Under the pieces are notes generated by a model. That model was not told the DNA's origin, searched no databases, and saw only the letters and a list, made by a program, of their open reading frames with translations. DNA of 64,000 nucleotides from Enterococcus canis NBRC 100695 (GTDB lineage: Bacteria > Bacillota > Bacilli > Lactobacillales > Enterococcaceae): assembly GCF_001544375.1 (NCBI RefSeq), contig NZ_BCQJ01000001.1:480275-544274 (forward strand), given 5' to 3'. Position 1 is the first letter of the stretch, and the number at the start of each line of letters is the position of its first letter. A program made the translations under genes and the position numbers. Positions 32,194 to 46,635 of the stretch are shown piece after piece.

Positions 32194-33564
32194 TTAGTTT
32201 TCAACTTTTTCCAACACTGTCACGGCTTCCACATGGTGTGTTTGTGGGAACAGATCAACTGGTTGGATCTTTTGTGCTTCGTAGCCTAATTCGTGGAACA
32301 GTTTCAAGTCCCGTGCCAGGGTTGCTGGATTACATGAAATATAAACCACGCGTTTAGGTCCCATAGCAGCTGTTGCTTCGATAAAGCTAGCTTCTAAGCC
32401 TTTTCGCGGTGGGTCAACGAAAACGACATCGGCTTCGATGCCGGCTTTCTTCCAACGTGGCATAATGTCTTCTGCTTTGCCGACTTCATAATAAGCATTC
32501 TCAATACCATTTTGGGCAGCATTTTCTTTGGCATCGGACACCGCTTCTGGGATAGTTTCCATACCGTAAACATGGGAAACGCGGTCAGCTAAAGATAAGC
32601 CAACGGTTCCAATACCGGCGTAGGCATCAATCACGATGGATTCTGGCGTCAATTCTGCCATATCAATGGCTGTTTGATATAAGTACTCGGCTTGTGAAGT
32701 ATTGACTTGGTAAAAGGACTGCGCTGAGATACGGTAGCGGCGTTCTAACAATTGATCTTCAATATAGCTTTTCCCGAATAATACTTTGTTTTCTGAGCCT
32801 AAAATGACATTGGTTTTATCAGGATTGACATTTTGGATAACTGAAACAACTTCTGGTAAAGCTGCTACAATGGCTTCCGCCATCGCTTCGCTTTTGAAGA
32901 GTTTTGTGGTCCGTGTTACCAATACGACCATCATTTCATGGGAGTAATGGCCGCGACGAATCATGATATGGCGGATGGTGCCAGTATTGTCTTTTTCATT
33001 ATAGGCTTTTACATTAAAGCGAGCCAAAATATCACGTACCGCAATAATGGCAGCATCAATCGCTGGGTCTTGGATATAAAAATCTTCAATAGGCACAAGA
33101 TCATGGCTATTTTTACGGTAAAAACCGGTAATTAATTCGCCATTCAATTTGCGAACGGGCACTTGCGCTTTATTGCGGTAGCCAAATGGTTGACTCATTC
33201 CAACAGTTGGTAAAACAGGAATTTCAAGTTTTGCTACTTTATGTAACAAGTTTTCGATTTGCTTTTGTTTGAATAATAGTTGATCTTCATAGCGCATATG
33301 TTGTAGGGGCGCAATGCCTGTCCGTAAGAGATTGTGGTCCTTCAGCTCTACGCGGGCTGGACTTTTTTCTAGTAGTTCTAACACTTTGCCATAGCCAAAT
33401 TTATTGCCGACTTTTACCACCGTAATTTGGGCTTTTTCGCCAGGCAACGTATTTTCGATAAATAGTGGATAGCCGTCGACTTTAGCAACGCCTAACCCTT
33501 CATGGGTCAAATCTTGGATGGTAACTTCAATTACATCATTTTTCTTAACAGGATATGTTTTCAT
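32194..33564 (-). CDS. rlmD: 23S rRNA (uracil-C5)-methyltransferase, RlmD/RlmCD type
   Basis: 456 residues. An N-terminal TRAM domain (about 1-65), the methyltransferase with SAM-binding DAYAGIGTVGLSLA, VFVDPPRKGL, and the catalytic cysteine in ISCNPATLARDL. The [4Fe-4S] cysteine cluster of E. coli RumA is absent (RTGIAPLQHM at that place), as in the Fe-S-free Gram-positive branch. It methylates uridines such as U1939 (and perhaps U747) of 23S rRNA. Confidence 0.92.
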   Translation of the reverse strand: MKTYPVKKNDVIEVTIQDLTHEGLGVAKVDGYPLFIENTLPGEKAQITVVKVGNKFGYGKVLELLEKSPARVELKDHNLLRTGIAPLQHMRYEDQLLFKQKQIENLLHKVAKLEIPVLPTVGMSQPFGYRNKAQVPVRKLNGELITGFYRKNSHDLVPIEDFYIQDPAIDAAIIAVRDILARFNVKAYNEKDNTGTIRHIMIRRGHYSHEMMVVLVTRTTKLFKSEAMAEAIVAALPEVVSVIQNVNPDKTNVILGSENKVLFGKSYIEDQLLERRYRISAQSFYQVNTSQAEYLYQTAIDMAELTPESIVIDAYAGIGTVGLSLADRVSHVYGMETIPEAVSDAKENAAQNGIENAYYEVGKAEDIMPRWKKAGIEADVVFVDPPRKGLEASFIEATAAMGPKRVVYISCNPATLARDLKLFHELGYEAQKIQPVDLFPQTHHVEAVTVLEKVEN

Positions 33565-33656
33565 TGGAAACTCCTTTTCTTTCGCTTTTCACATCATACG
33601 GGATAGCTTTCAGAAAAGCAACCTTTCTTTGCAAGCAAAAAACTGCAGCCATTCAG

Positions 33657-34301
33657 CTACAGTTTATCTGCTTTTGCTTTTCGGAGCAAATCGATAGATT
33701 TATAGCCTTGTGATAAGGCTTCGGTCATTTGATCCAGACGCTTTGCCTGAGTCTCCGCCGTCTTGGCACTATAAACGAAACGGGCCCAATTCTTTTGATA
33801 ACCTGGCGTTAACTCTGTAAATTTTGGCCGTATATCTGCGGGCAGTTGTTGACTCAATTCCGGAATTCGTTCTGCATAATCCCCTACCCGTTGAGAAGCC
33901 GCTGAGCTAGTACGCTGGGTGGTTTTCTTTAGGCCTATGACAGTATAGTCCTCGTCTAAAGCCACCATGCGGTTAAACTTCAGATCCGTTTCAGGAATAA
34001 AACCTGCTTCATCTACCTTTAGAAAAGGCATAATCTCATCCCGACCGATAAAGTGGTCAAAACGGGTATTGCCTTTTTTAGGATAGGCAAAGTAGAAGAC
34101 ACCAGCTTCTGGTAGCTGCTTTTGAGCTTGCTGCAACAAAGGGACTAGTTCGGGCAAGGTTTCAATAAAGGTAAAAAGCAAATCTGGCTGGGCAGCTGTC
34201 GTCCAAGCCACTCCTGTAACATCATAATCAGCTGGTGCTTTTATCAGAACTGGCTTTTCAAAGCGATCTAACTTCAACTTCTTTATTAGTGCTGGGAACA
34301 A
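33657..34301 (-). CDS. YdeI/OmpD-associated-like protein
   Basis: 214 residues. The C-terminal third (RFVYSAKTAETQAKRLDQMTE...) matches the bacteriocin-protection/YdeI helical motif; the N-terminal half (FPALIKKLKLDRFEKPVLIK, FDHFIGRDEIMPFLKV) is a small alpha/beta domain. Molecular function is unknown. It begins with TTG after GGGGAGGAATAAAG, two bases after the dgkB stop, so the two are cotranscribed. Confidence 0.75.
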   Translation of the reverse strand: MFPALIKKLKLDRFEKPVLIKAPADYDVTGVAWTTAAQPDLLFTFIETLPELVPLLQQAQKQLPEAGVFYFAYPKKGNTRFDHFIGRDEIMPFLKVDEAGFIPETDLKFNRMVALDEDYTVIGLKKTTQRTSSAASQRVGDYAERIPELSQQLPADIRPKFTELTPGYQKNWARFVYSAKTAETQAKRLDQMTEALSQGYKSIDLLRKAKADKL

Positions 34302-34303
34302 CT

Positions 34304-35341
34304 TTATTCCTCCCCTATATGGCCGTCTCCGTCGATATCTTCATCTGTCAGTTTTTCTACTTCTTTAACGAATTCTTGTCCCACAACTTGTAGCTCTTCT
34401 TCCTCTTCGTCCCCAATTAACGCATCATCAGGGATATCGTCGGTGTTAGCAAACATTTCAATATGCTGATGCAGATTGGTAAAGGTCATGGGCGCATCAC
34501 CGCCATATTCTCCGTCCAAATTGATCATCATCCGACTATCTTCGTCAAGGGTTTCAGCGAACAAAGTACTAGTCTTCGTATAAATCAGACGCGGATCATT
34601 AATATGCTTGCCGCCGTTTAACATCAAAGCAGCTAAATGAACGATTTCAAAGATATTGGCTGTTTTGATAATCAATAAGCTAAACTTGCCATCGTCCAAT
34701 TTCGCATCAGGCGCAATTTGTTCAAAGCCGCCCACTGAATTAGTCAATCCTAGGAAAAACATTGACGCATTGCCAACGTATTCTCCCTCATCATATTTCA
34801 AATGCATTTTGATTGGTTTCACTCGTGGTAACATTTCCGCACCTTTGGCTAAATACGCGAGATAGCCAAAAATACTTTTCAGTTCTGAAGGTACATCATA
34901 AGTCAGCTCGGTCAAATAGCCACCAGCGGCAATATTGATAAAATATTGATCATCCGCATGACCAATATCCATCTTCACTGTCTGATTTTTGCTAATCACT
35001 TGGGCTGCTTTTAGGATGTCATTTCGAGGAATCTTCAATGCGCGAGCATAATCATTGGTAGTTCCAGCTGGAATAATCGCCATTTTCGGGCGTCTTTTCA
35101 GAGGGGCAATCCCGTTGACCACCTCATTAATGGTACCATCACCACCGGCCGCCACCACTAAGTCAAAACCTAGCTTGGCAACACGATGGGCCTCATCACG
35201 AGCGGAATCAGGTGCTGGCGTAGTAGCAAAGGCGCTGGCTTCGTAACCAGCGTCCTCTAATACTTGCAGAATATCGGCTAAATTCCGTTTGACCAATTCT
35301 TTACCAGAAGTGGGATTATAAATGACGCGTGCTTTTTTCAT
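34304..35341 (-). CDS. dgkB: Diacylglycerol kinase (soluble, DgkB type)
   Basis: 345 residues. The lipid-kinase catalytic motif AAGGDGTINEVVNGI (about 66-80) and PAGTTNDYAR (about 93-102) are intact. DgkB phosphorylates diacylglycerol released during lipoteichoic acid synthesis and returns it to phospholipid. The last 40 residues are very acidic and end with DIDGDGHIGEE, which resembles an EF-hand calcium loop. The gene is 13 bases downstream of gatB, as in other enterococci. Confidence 0.93.
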   Translation of the reverse strand: MKKARVIYNPTSGKELVKRNLADILQVLEDAGYEASAFATTPAPDSARDEAHRVAKLGFDLVVAAGGDGTINEVVNGIAPLKRRPKMAIIPAGTTNDYARALKIPRNDILKAAQVISKNQTVKMDIGHADDQYFINIAAGGYLTELTYDVPSELKSIFGYLAYLAKGAEMLPRVKPIKMHLKYDEGEYVGNASMFFLGLTNSVGGFEQIAPDAKLDDGKFSLLIIKTANIFEIVHLAALMLNGGKHINDPRLIYTKTSTLFAETLDEDSRMMINLDGEYGGDAPMTFTNLHQHIEMFANTDDIPDDALIGDEEEEELQVVGQEFVKEVEKLTDEDIDGDGHIGEE

Positions 35342-35354
35342 CTATAACCACTCC

Positions 35355-36785
35355 TTAGCGCTTATTCAACTCTTCTTTAAGCAGTTGGTTGACTACCCCA
35401 GGGTTAGCCTGTCCTTTGGTTGCTTTCATGATTTGTCCCACCAAGAATCCGACAGCGCGATCTTTGCCGTTCTTAAAGTCGTCGATGGATTGCTGATTGT
35501 TATCCAAGATCTCATTGATTATTGGCAATAGTTGGGCAGGATCAGATAATTGGATTAGACCCTTTTCTTTGACGATTACTTGTGGGTCGCCACCATGCTC
35601 AATCAGCTCTTTAAAGACTTTTTTCGCAATTTTCGAGCTGATAGTCCCATCTGCAATTAACTTAATCATGCCAGCCAGACCTGCTGGGCTCAATTTTGTT
35701 TCAGCTAGTTCAACTTTTTCACTGTTCAAGTAGGCAGAAACTTCACCCATCAACCAGTTAGAAGCTTGTTTTGCATCGGCACCGTCAGCTAGTGTAGCTT
35801 CAAAGAAATCCGACATCTCTTTACTTAAAGTCAGTACCATCGCATCATATTCAGGCAAACCCAATTCATTGATGTAACGGGCGCGACGTTTGTTGGGCAT
35901 TTCTGGTAAAGTAGCGCGGATAGTTTCGATCCATTCGTCGTCAATCACAAAGCGTGGAATGTCTGGTTCTGGGAAATAACGATAGTCACTAGAACCTTCT
36001 TTAACCCGCATCAAGATTGTTTTATTGGTTGTTTCATCAAAACGACGAGTTTCTTGTTGAATTTCGCCACCAGATAGCAGAACTTTTGCTTGACGTTTTT
36101 CTTCATAAGCCAGGCCTTTTTTCACGAAGTTTAATGAATTTAAGTTTTTCAGCTCAGCTTTGGTCCCAAATTCTTCTTGACCATAAGGACGTAAAGAAAT
36201 ATTGGCATCGCAGCGCATCGAACCTTCTTCCATTTTCACATCGCTAACGCCTGTAAATTGGATGATCGAACGCAATGCTTCTAAATAAGCATAGGCTTCT
36301 TCTGGAGAACGCATGTCAGCTTCCGAAACGATCTCAATCAAAGGAGTTCCTTGACGGTTTAGATCGACATAAGAGTAACCGCCGATACCATGCATATTTT
36401 TACCGGCATCTTCTTCTAGATGGACCCGTTCAATCCGGATTTTTTTCTTTTTACCAGCTACTTCAATCTCTAACCAACCATCATGACCGATGGGTTGATC
36501 AAATTGTGAGATTTGATAGGCTTTGGGATTATCTGGATAGAAATAATTTTTGCGGTCAAAATGAGTATCCTTGGAGATTTCACAGTTCAACGCCAACGCC
36601 GCTTTCATACCAAACTCCAAAGCTGCCTTGTTCATGACAGGCAACACACCTGGGTAGCCCCAGTCAATGACATTGGTATTGGTATTCGGATCCGCACCAA
36701 AGTGAGCAGGCGAAGGAGAGAAAATCTTTGATTCAGTTTTTAGCTCGACATGGACTTCCAAGCCGATGACAGTTTCAAAATTCAT
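35355..36785 (-). CDS. gatB: Aspartyl/glutamyl-tRNA amidotransferase subunit B
   Basis: 476 residues. [19 protein letters not shown] at the N-terminus, the cradle domain, and C-terminal helical/YqeY-like domain. GatB phosphorylates the Glu or Asp on misacylated tRNA-Gln or tRNA-Asn and accepts ammonia from GatA. The gene begins two bases after gatA stops, in the gatC-gatA-gatB order. Confidence 0.97.
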   Translation of the reverse strand: MNFETVIGLEVHVELKTESKIFSPSPAHFGADPNTNTNVIDWGYPGVLPVMNKAALEFGMKAALALNCEISKDTHFDRKNYFYPDNPKAYQISQFDQPIGHDGWLEIEVAGKKKKIRIERVHLEEDAGKNMHGIGGYSYVDLNRQGTPLIEIVSEADMRSPEEAYAYLEALRSIIQFTGVSDVKMEEGSMRCDANISLRPYGQEEFGTKAELKNLNSLNFVKKGLAYEEKRQAKVLLSGGEIQQETRRFDETTNKTILMRVKEGSSDYRYFPEPDIPRFVIDDEWIETIRATLPEMPNKRRARYINELGLPEYDAMVLTLSKEMSDFFEATLADGADAKQASNWLMGEVSAYLNSEKVELAETKLSPAGLAGMIKLIADGTISSKIAKKVFKELIEHGGDPQVIVKEKGLIQLSDPAQLLPIINEILDNNQQSIDDFKNGKDRAVGFLVGQIMKATKGQANPGVVNQLLKEELNKR

Positions 36786-36787
36786 AC

Positions 36788-38251
36788 TTATTTTCCTCCT
36801 AAAATCACAGGTTTTTGTTGATGGAAATCAGTAGCTTCCTCAAAAGCCGCTGCTAATTGATACATGGTTGCTTCATCGAATGGTTTGCCGATGATTTGTA
36901 AGCCGACTGGTAGACCTTCTGAAAAACCACATGGGATCGACATCCCTGGCAAGCCAGCTAAGTTAACAGGAATTGTTAAGATATCGCTCATATACATAGT
37001 GATTGGGTCATTGATATTTTCGCCTAAACCAAAGGCAACCGTTGGAGACGATGGACCAATGATCAAGTCATAGTCAGCAAAAACTTTCTCAAAGTCGCGT
37101 TTGATTAGCGTCCGTACTTGGCCCGCTTTTTTGAAATAAGCATCGTAATAACCGGCACTAAGGGAGAAGGTTCCTAACATGATCCGGCGTTTCACTTCTT
37201 CACCAAAGCCTTCTGAACGGGAGTTAACATAGACATCATCTAAGTTTTTAACGTTTTCAGAACGATAGCCATAACGGATACCATCAAAGCGTTGTAAGTT
37301 AGAGCTGGCTTCAGAAGAGGCGATGATGTAGTAGACGGCCACCCCGTATTTGGAATGAGGCAGGCTGACTTCTTCGACTTCAGCACCTAGCGCCTTAAAG
37401 GTTTCAGCCGCCTTTAAGACAGCCGCCTTCACGCCTGGTTGTACGCCCTCACCTAAATATTCTTTCGGCAAAGCGACTTTCATGCCTTTGATACTTTGAC
37501 CCATTTTGCTCGTAAAATCAGGAACTGAGGCACCTGCCGAAGTCCCGTCTTTTGGATCGTAGCCGCTGATTGCGGTTAATGTTGCCGCATTATCGCGGAC
37601 ATCCCGTGTCAAGGGGCCAATTTGGTCTAAACTAGACGCAAAGGCAATCAAGCCAAAACGAGAAATTCGTCCATAGGTTGGTTTCATCCCAACAATACCG
37701 TTAAAAGCAGCCGGCTGACGGATACTACCACCCGTGTCACTGCCTAATGAAACAGGGATTTGCCCAGCTGCAACAGCTGCTGCCGAACCACCAGAAGAAC
37801 CGCCCGGAACCTTGGTTGCGTCCCACGCATTTTTTGTTTTCTTGAAATAAGAAGTTTCAGTACTACCACCCATGGCAAATTCATCCATGTTTAGTTTTCC
37901 TACTGGAATCATATCGGCTTGATAAACTTTCTCCATCACGGTAGCATCATAAATTGGGTCAAAGTTATAGAGAATTTTGCTGGCAGCCGTCGTCAAGATG
38001 TCTTTGGTGACGATATTGTCTTTGATCCCAATTGGGATACCTGCCAAGATGTTTTCTTCTGAAATGCCTTTTTCATCTAACGCTTTCGCTTCCGCTAAGG
38101 CTTTGTCTTCACTAATCGTAATAAACGCTTCGACTTCTGGTTCGGTTTCTTTAATGCGGTCTAGCGTTGCTCTTGTTAGGTCTTGTGCGCTGATTTCTTT
38201 AGAAACCAACAAATCATGTAATTCTGTCAGTGATTTATCGTATAAGGTCAT
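36788..38251 (-). CDS. gatA: Aspartyl/glutamyl-tRNA amidotransferase subunit A
   Basis: 487 residues of the amidase-signature family. The catalytic Ser-cisSer-Lys triad lies in [22 protein letters not shown] and [12 protein letters not shown]. GatA hydrolyses glutamine and channels ammonia to GatB. It starts within the gatC stop codon (one-base overlap). Confidence 0.97.
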   Translation of the reverse strand: MTLYDKSLTELHDLLVSKEISAQDLTRATLDRIKETEPEVEAFITISEDKALAEAKALDEKGISEENILAGIPIGIKDNIVTKDILTTAASKILYNFDPIYDATVMEKVYQADMIPVGKLNMDEFAMGGSTETSYFKKTKNAWDATKVPGGSSGGSAAAVAAGQIPVSLGSDTGGSIRQPAAFNGIVGMKPTYGRISRFGLIAFASSLDQIGPLTRDVRDNAATLTAISGYDPKDGTSAGASVPDFTSKMGQSIKGMKVALPKEYLGEGVQPGVKAAVLKAAETFKALGAEVEEVSLPHSKYGVAVYYIIASSEASSNLQRFDGIRYGYRSENVKNLDDVYVNSRSEGFGEEVKRRIMLGTFSLSAGYYDAYFKKAGQVRTLIKRDFEKVFADYDLIIGPSSPTVAFGLGENINDPITMYMSDILTIPVNLAGLPGMSIPCGFSEGLPVGLQIIGKPFDEATMYQLAAAFEEATDFHQQKPVILGGK

Positions 38252-38556
38252 TATGCGCCAGCCTCCCCGTTGTCAATGATCGCCGGTACTTTGATGAAGC
38301 CATCTTCAGATTCCGGTGCATTTTTTAATAATTCGTCACGCGACATCCCTGGATTGGCCACATCTTCGCGCATCACATTGACGGTTTCAATCACATTAGA
38401 CGTGAAAGGCACGCCTTCTGTATCAACTTCTTCCAGCATTTCCACCATATCGATGATTTTGCCTAATTGGTTCGTAAACTCCTCTAACTCCTCTTGAGGA
38501 AAGGAAAGTTTCGCAAGTTTTGCGACGTGTTTGACTTGTTCTTCGCTGATCGCCAT
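38251..38556 (-). CDS. gatC: Aspartyl/glutamyl-tRNA amidotransferase subunit C
   Basis: 101 residues, the usual length. [20 protein letters not shown] and the C-terminal [13 protein letters not shown] are typical; GatC stabilises the GatA-GatB complex. The ATG at 38556 follows CCAGGAGGAATGAAC at correct spacing; two earlier in-frame starts lack or abut the ribosome binding site. Confidence 0.95.
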   Translation of the reverse strand: MAISEEQVKHVAKLAKLSFPQEELEEFTNQLGKIIDMVEMLEEVDTEGVPFTSNVIETVNVMREDVANPGMSRDELLKNAPESEDGFIKVPAIIDNGEAGA

Positions 38557-38648
38557 GTTCATTCCTCCTGGATCGATTTTTCTATACCACTTAATATACC
38601 ACAAACTCCTGAAAACAGCCGTCATTTTTGAAAACTGTCTGAAAATTT

Positions 38649-41763
<3,115 letters not shown>

Positions 41764-41772
41764 TTACACCTC

Positions 41773-44034
41773 TCAGATTTTTTCTATTGGCGCAAAGGCG
41801 GCCAATAAACGTTTGACTCCTTGGTTAGGAAAGGCAATGTCCAGCTCGATATCCTGTGCTGTTCCGCTGACTTTTACCACCATACCAACGCCCCATTTTT
41901 TATGTTGGACTTTATCCCCTGCCTGCCAAGCGACTTTATCGCCGCCGCTGGCTTTTTTCTGAGTTGTTGCGGGGCGCGGTGCACTAGGTTGTGTAAAGGC
42001 ACCGTTAGTTGGTTGCGAGCGGAAAATTTTCTGTTCTCTTGGTTTAAAGGCGGCTGGCGCTGAGGCCACCCGACCTGTTGGCGCTAACAGTTCCTCAGGA
42101 ATTTCTTCAATAAAACGACTTGGTCGATTGTATTGTGTTTTCCCGTAAAGCGTCCGACTGAAAGCATTCGTCAAATACAGCGTTTCTTCAGCGCGTGTAA
42201 TGCCCACGTAAGCCAAGCGACGCTCTTCTTCCAGTTCAGATTCTTCCATCATGGCCCGTGATAACGGGAAGACACCTTCTTCTAAGCCCATTAGGAAGAC
42301 CACTGGAAATTCCAGCCCTTTGGCCGCATGCAGGGTCATTAAGGTCACTTGGGACGTTTCTTCCTCTAAGTCATCAATATCAGAAACTAACGCCAAATCA
42401 TTTAAGAAAATCGTTAACTTATCTTCAGGTGCTTCCTGCTCTTCTTCAGGTGTTTCACTATATCGCTTATCAAATTCTTGTGTCACAGTTAGAAACTCTT
42501 CTAAGTTTTCCAGACGACTTTGAGCTTCCAGCGTATTTTGCCGTTTCAACTCTGCTTCATAGCCACTTTTATCTAAAACTTCCTTCACTAATTCGGTGAT
42601 GGTCAAATAAGGGATCATTTCATTAAAACCGCTCATCATGAGACCGAAGCCTTCTAGTTCCTTCCCCGCTTTGCCGCCAATATTACTGAGGGCTACGTTT
42701 TGTGAGGCCTCTAAAAGTGACCAGCCATGCATATCTGCAAAGCTCCGCAGTTTTTCTACAGAGGTTTGGCCAATCCCGCGCTTAGGTTCATTGACAATTC
42801 GCCCGTAGCTTAAAGAATCACTAGGGTTGGCAATCACATTTAAATAAGCCAAAATGTCTTTAATTTCCTTACGGTCGTAGAATTTATGGCCTCCCACCAT
42901 GGTGTAGGGGATGTTAGCCTTCAGTAAGGTTTCTTCCAGCACCCGTGATTGCGCATTTGTTCGGTAAAGCACCGCAAAGTCGCCATAGATTCGTTGATGT
43001 TTTGCGATTTCACTTTGAACTTGCTGTACGATAAATTGCGTTTCATCCCGTTCATTATCTCCCCGGTAATAAACGATTTTTTCACCTTCGATGTTCTCAG
43101 TCCAAAGTTTTTTCTCTTTACGATTTTGGTTATTTTGGATAACTTCATTGGCGGCAGTCAAGATTCGTTTAGTCGAACGATAATTTTGTTCCAAGAGGAT
43201 CGTAGTGGCATCTGGATAATCTTTTTCAAAATCGAGGATGTTTTGCATATCGGCACCACGCCAGCCGTAGATACTTTGGTCGGCATCTCCCACTACGCAA
43301 AGATTGCGAAACCGTGCTGCTAGCATATTCACCAATGTGTACTGGGCATGGTTGGTATCTTGATACTCATCCACATGAATATAGTGGAATTTATTTTGAT
43401 AATAAGTTAGTGAATCTGGGTGATCTTCAAACAAGCGAATCGTATTCATAATTAAATCATCAAAATCCATACACTGATTTTGTCTGAGTGCTTTTTGATA
43501 AGCTTCGTAACAATCTGCTACAATTTTTTCATAAAAACTTCCTTGCAGATCACCATAAGCTTTAGGCGTCAGCAGCTCATTCTTAGCATTACTGATTGTG
43601 CCCAAAATAGAGCGTGGATCATATTTCTTAGGATCAATGTTCAGCTCTTTCAAGATGCGTTTCATTAAAGTCAGCTGTTCAGAGCTGTCAATAATCGTAA
43701 AGTTGCGATTGTAGCCAATAAAATCAACGTCGCGACGCAAAATACGCACACACATTGAGTGAAAAGTAGAGACCCATACATCTTCCCCACCACTCGCGTT
43801 CAATTTATTAACCCGTTCCTTCATTTCCCGCGCCGCTTTGTTGGTAAAGGTAATAGCGAGGATATTCCAAGGATTTACTTCTTTTTCTTCTATTAAATAG
43901 GCGATTCGGTGGGTTAAAACCCGCGTCTTACCACTACCAGCGCCGGCCATTATCAGTAAAGGACCTTCTGTATGCAAAACGGCTTCTTTTTGTTTTGGAT
44001 TCATTCCGTTCAGCAAGTTTTCCTTTGTTCCCAT
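41773..44034 (-). CDS. pcrA: ATP-dependent DNA helicase PcrA
   Basis: 753 residues, superfamily 1A. Walker A AGAGSGKT (about 29-36), Q motif LNPKQKEAV-like N-terminus, DEYQDTN, QNYRS, and the C-terminal tudor-like domain ([13 protein letters not shown]). PcrA removes RecA, resolves transcription-replication conflicts and unwinds rolling-circle plasmids. The ATG at 44034 has AAAGGA upstream. First gene of the pcrA-ligA-camS block. Confidence 0.97.
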   Translation of the reverse strand: MGTKENLLNGMNPKQKEAVLHTEGPLLIMAGAGSGKTRVLTHRIAYLIEEKEVNPWNILAITFTNKAAREMKERVNKLNASGGEDVWVSTFHSMCVRILRRDVDFIGYNRNFTIIDSSEQLTLMKRILKELNIDPKKYDPRSILGTISNAKNELLTPKAYGDLQGSFYEKIVADCYEAYQKALRQNQCMDFDDLIMNTIRLFEDHPDSLTYYQNKFHYIHVDEYQDTNHAQYTLVNMLAARFRNLCVVGDADQSIYGWRGADMQNILDFEKDYPDATTILLEQNYRSTKRILTAANEVIQNNQNRKEKKLWTENIEGEKIVYYRGDNERDETQFIVQQVQSEIAKHQRIYGDFAVLYRTNAQSRVLEETLLKANIPYTMVGGHKFYDRKEIKDILAYLNVIANPSDSLSYGRIVNEPKRGIGQTSVEKLRSFADMHGWSLLEASQNVALSNIGGKAGKELEGFGLMMSGFNEMIPYLTITELVKEVLDKSGYEAELKRQNTLEAQSRLENLEEFLTVTQEFDKRYSETPEEEQEAPEDKLTIFLNDLALVSDIDDLEEETSQVTLMTLHAAKGLEFPVVFLMGLEEGVFPLSRAMMEESELEEERRLAYVGITRAEETLYLTNAFSRTLYGKTQYNRPSRFIEEIPEELLAPTGRVASAPAAFKPREQKIFRSQPTNGAFTQPSAPRPATTQKKASGGDKVAWQAGDKVQHKKWGVGMVVKVSGTAQDIELDIAFPNQGVKRLLAAFAPIEKI

Positions 44035-44189
44035 GTGCAACGTCCTTTCTCTATGCAATCTTTTTTATTATATCAAAAAGTGCTTTGAACTTCTTTAAAA
44101 AACCAGTAAGTTTCCACGGTAAATTCATTTTCATAAAAGCTTGAAATTTTTCTGTCAGTCCACTACATTTAAGTATTGGAGGGGTATAA

Positions 44190-45746
44190 ATGAAAACTGA
44201 ACATGAAATCAAACGTTTAGACGGCACACGCATCGGCTTTATCTTAAAAGGATTGTTGATTGGAGTCATCGTGGGCTTTGTTGTTAGTCTTTTTCGTTTG
44301 GGAATTGAAGAATTAAGTCATTATTTAACGCAACTTTATCATTTTTTCCGGCATGAACCACAGTGGCTATTGCTCTGGATACCAATTTCCATCTTATTAG
44401 CGGTCATCGTCGGTTTACTAGTAAAAAGCGATCCTGATATCAAGGGTAGCGGCATCCCTCAAGTTGAAGGACAATTGCGGGGACAGATCCATATGCGTTG
44501 GTGGTCTGTGCTTTGGAAAAAATTCATTGGCGGCATCATTAGTGTCGGTTCTGGTTTATTTTTAGGTCGTGAAGGGCCGTCAATCCAGTTGGGTGCCATG
44601 GTAGGGCTAGGTTACAGTCAAATGCGCCACACGACAAAATCAGAAGAAAAAATTTTTGTTTCCAGTGGGGCTAGTGCTGGTCTAGCAGCAGCTTTCAATG
44701 CGCCGATCGCTGGACTACTATTTGTGCTAGAAGAAGTCCATCATAATTTTTCACCCTTAGTTTGGCTAACTTCTTTTGCCGCAGCTATCAGTGCCAATTT
44801 TGTTTCATTGAATTTTTTCGGCTTAAAACCAGTCTTGGCAGTGGGACAAGTCGATCCATTGCCACTAAAATATTATGGATTTCTAGTCTTACTAGGTATT
44901 TTTCTAGGAATACTCGGTTGGGGCTATCAAAAAGTGCTGCTAGCCTTGCCTAAATTTTACGGCAAACTAACTTTCCTATCTCCAAATTTTTACGGATTAG
45001 TTCCCTTTTTGCTAATCATTCCAATCGGCTTGGCTTTTCCTGACATCCTTGGTGGCGGTAATCAAATTGTTTTAGAACTAGGCAAACAGGCGCCTACCAT
45101 TTGGATTGTGTTAGGCCTGTTCCTGCTGCGTTTTGTTTTTTCTATGATTTCCTATGGTGCCAACTTACCAGGAGGCATCTTCCTGCCAATCCTCACATTA
45201 GGCGCTTTGATTGGTACATTCTTTGGCTTAGCAATGGTTCAGTTCTTTGGTATGGATCCTCACTATGTAAAAAACTTTTTAATCATCGCCATGGCCGGTT
45301 ACTTTACTGCCATTGGGAAGGCACCGCTGACCGCCATGATCTTAGTCTCTGAAATGGTGGGCAGTTTGAGTCATTTGATGTCTTTAGGCTTAGTGGCCTT
45401 GATTAGTTATGTGGTCGTAGACTTTTTAGGTGGTAAACCAATTTATGAGACCCTTTTAGAACGCTTAGTGGCCTCAGAAGTCCCTTCAATTACCGGTAAA
45501 AAAACCATTATTGAGTACCCCATCACCGCGGAAAGTTCGCTAGATGGGCAAATGGTGCGCGATTTTGCTTGGCCCAAAGATATGCTGTTGACCTCCATCC
45601 GCCGTGGTGAATCAGAGTTATTGACACATGGTGATACCGTCATGCATAGCGGCGACGTCCTCTTAATTTTAACTGATGAGGGCATCTCACAAAAAATCAA
45701 ACAAGAGATTACGCAACGAACTTATAGCTTAGAACAGCAACCCTAA
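44190..45746 (+). CDS. ClC-family chloride transporter with C-terminal RCK_C/TrkA-C domain
   Basis: 518 residues with about 10 membrane helices. Chloride-selectivity motifs GSGIP (86-90), GREGP (126-130) and GGIFLPIL. The gating glutamate (Glu128) is present, and a second Glu lies in VLEEVHHNF, consistent with H+/Cl- exchange. The last 80 residues resemble a TrkA-C regulatory domain (DGQMVRDFAWPKDMLLTSIRRG). Role: acid resistance or chloride balance. Monocistronic, strong GGAGGGG site and terminator. Confidence 0.92.
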   Translation: MKTEHEIKRLDGTRIGFILKGLLIGVIVGFVVSLFRLGIEELSHYLTQLYHFFRHEPQWLLLWIPISILLAVIVGLLVKSDPDIKGSGIPQVEGQLRGQIHMRWWSVLWKKFIGGIISVGSGLFLGREGPSIQLGAMVGLGYSQMRHTTKSEEKIFVSSGASAGLAAAFNAPIAGLLFVLEEVHHNFSPLVWLTSFAAAISANFVSLNFFGLKPVLAVGQVDPLPLKYYGFLVLLGIFLGILGWGYQKVLLALPKFYGKLTFLSPNFYGLVPFLLIIPIGLAFPDILGGGNQIVLELGKQAPTIWIVLGLFLLRFVFSMISYGANLPGGIFLPILTLGALIGTFFGLAMVQFFGMDPHYVKNFLIIAMAGYFTAIGKAPLTAMILVSEMVGSLSHLMSLGLVALISYVVVDFLGGKPIYETLLERLVASEVPSITGKKTIIEYPITAESSLDGQMVRDFAWPKDMLLTSIRRGESELLTHGDTVMHSGDVLLILTDEGISQKIKQEITQRTYSLEQQP

Positions 45747-45752
45747 AAAGCG

Positions 45753-45791
45753 ACACTCACAAGCGGATAACAACGCTTGTGAGTGTTTTTC
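45753..45791 (+). terminator. Terminator of the ClC gene
   Basis: ACACTCACAAGCG (45753-45765) pairs perfectly with CGCTTGTGAGTGT (45774-45786), followed by TTTTT. Confidence 0.9.
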
Positions 45792-45835
45792 TATGATGGA
45801 ACTAAAATATATTGAACGTTTTTAAATGTTTATGA

Positions 45836-45864
45836 TTGAATATGACGTTTTACTGTGCTATTAT
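45836..45864 (+). promoter_or_regulatory. Promoter of the fruRKA operon
   Basis: TTGAAT (45836-45841) and TATTAT (45859-45864) are 17 bp apart, just upstream of the GTG start. Imperfect direct repeats (TTGAACGTTTT and TTGAATATGACGTTTT) at 45812-45850 overlap the -35 element and may be FruR operator sites. Confidence 0.6.
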
Positions 45865-45885
45865 AAAAACGAGGAGATGATGTAA

Positions 45886-46635
45886 GTGCTTACCGAGGAG
45901 CGTAGACAACAGATTTTGCAGTTATTAGATGCCCAGCAAGTCATAAAATCTCAGGAACTAATCGAGCGATTGGATGCATCAGAATCCACCATTCGCCGTG
46001 ACTTACAGGAATTAGAAGACGAAGGTCTGCTGGAACGTGTTCACGGCGGTGCCAAGCGGATCATCCAATTAGGTCAAGAATACAACATGCAGGAAAAATC
46101 AATCAAAAACATTCAAGAAAAGAAAAAAATCGCCAAATATGCCGCTAGCCTTTTACGAGAAGGCGATATTATTTACTTGGATGCCGGCACTACTACCTAC
46201 GAGATGATTCCCTACCTACCTACTTTTGAATTGAAGGTCATCACCAATTCGGTCGACCATGCCGTCGCCTTAACAGAACGCGGCATTGATACTATCGTTT
46301 TAGGTGGTGCTTTAAAAGCTTCTACCCGCGCGATCTTAGGTTCTTCCGCACTAGAGCAGTTAGCAAATTACCGTTTCAACAAGACTTTTCTAGGCATGAA
46401 TGCGGCACATCTCGAGTTTGGCTATTCGACACCAGACCCCGAGGAAGCCGTCTTAAAGCGCTTAGCCAGTGAACATGCGGCTGAGACTTTCTTCCTAGTG
46501 GATGCTAGCAAAATCAATAATGTTTCCTTCACTAAAGTAGCAGCTATTGACAGTGGTACCTTGATTACCACTACGCTTGCACCAGCCTTACATCAAGCTT
46601 ATATCGAAAAAACAAAGTTAAAGGAGATCGAATGA
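45886..46635 (+). CDS. fruR: DeoR-family repressor of the fructose operon
   Basis: 249 residues. An N-terminal helix-turn-helix (ERRQQILQLLD... SESTIRRDLQELEDEG) and a DeoR C-terminal sugar-phosphate-binding domain (DAGTTTYEMIPYL, LGGALK, DASK). By position it senses fructose-1-phosphate and represses fruRKA. GTG start with GAGGAG upstream. It overlaps fruK. Confidence 0.93.
   Translation: MLTEERRQQILQLLDAQQVIKSQELIERLDASESTIRRDLQELEDEGLLERVHGGAKRIIQLGQEYNMQEKSIKNIQEKKKIAKYAASLLREGDIIYLDAGTTTYEMIPYLPTFELKVITNSVDHAVALTERGIDTIVLGGALKASTRAILGSSALEQLANYRFNKTFLGMNAAHLEFGYSTPDPEEAVLKRLASEHAAETFFLVDASKINNVSFTKVAAIDSGTLITTTLAPALHQAYIEKTKLKEIE

Noticed and set aside
36275-36637. Plus-strand ORF of 120 codons opposite gatB
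   Set aside because: It is antisense to a well conserved gene and has no initiation signal or family similarity.
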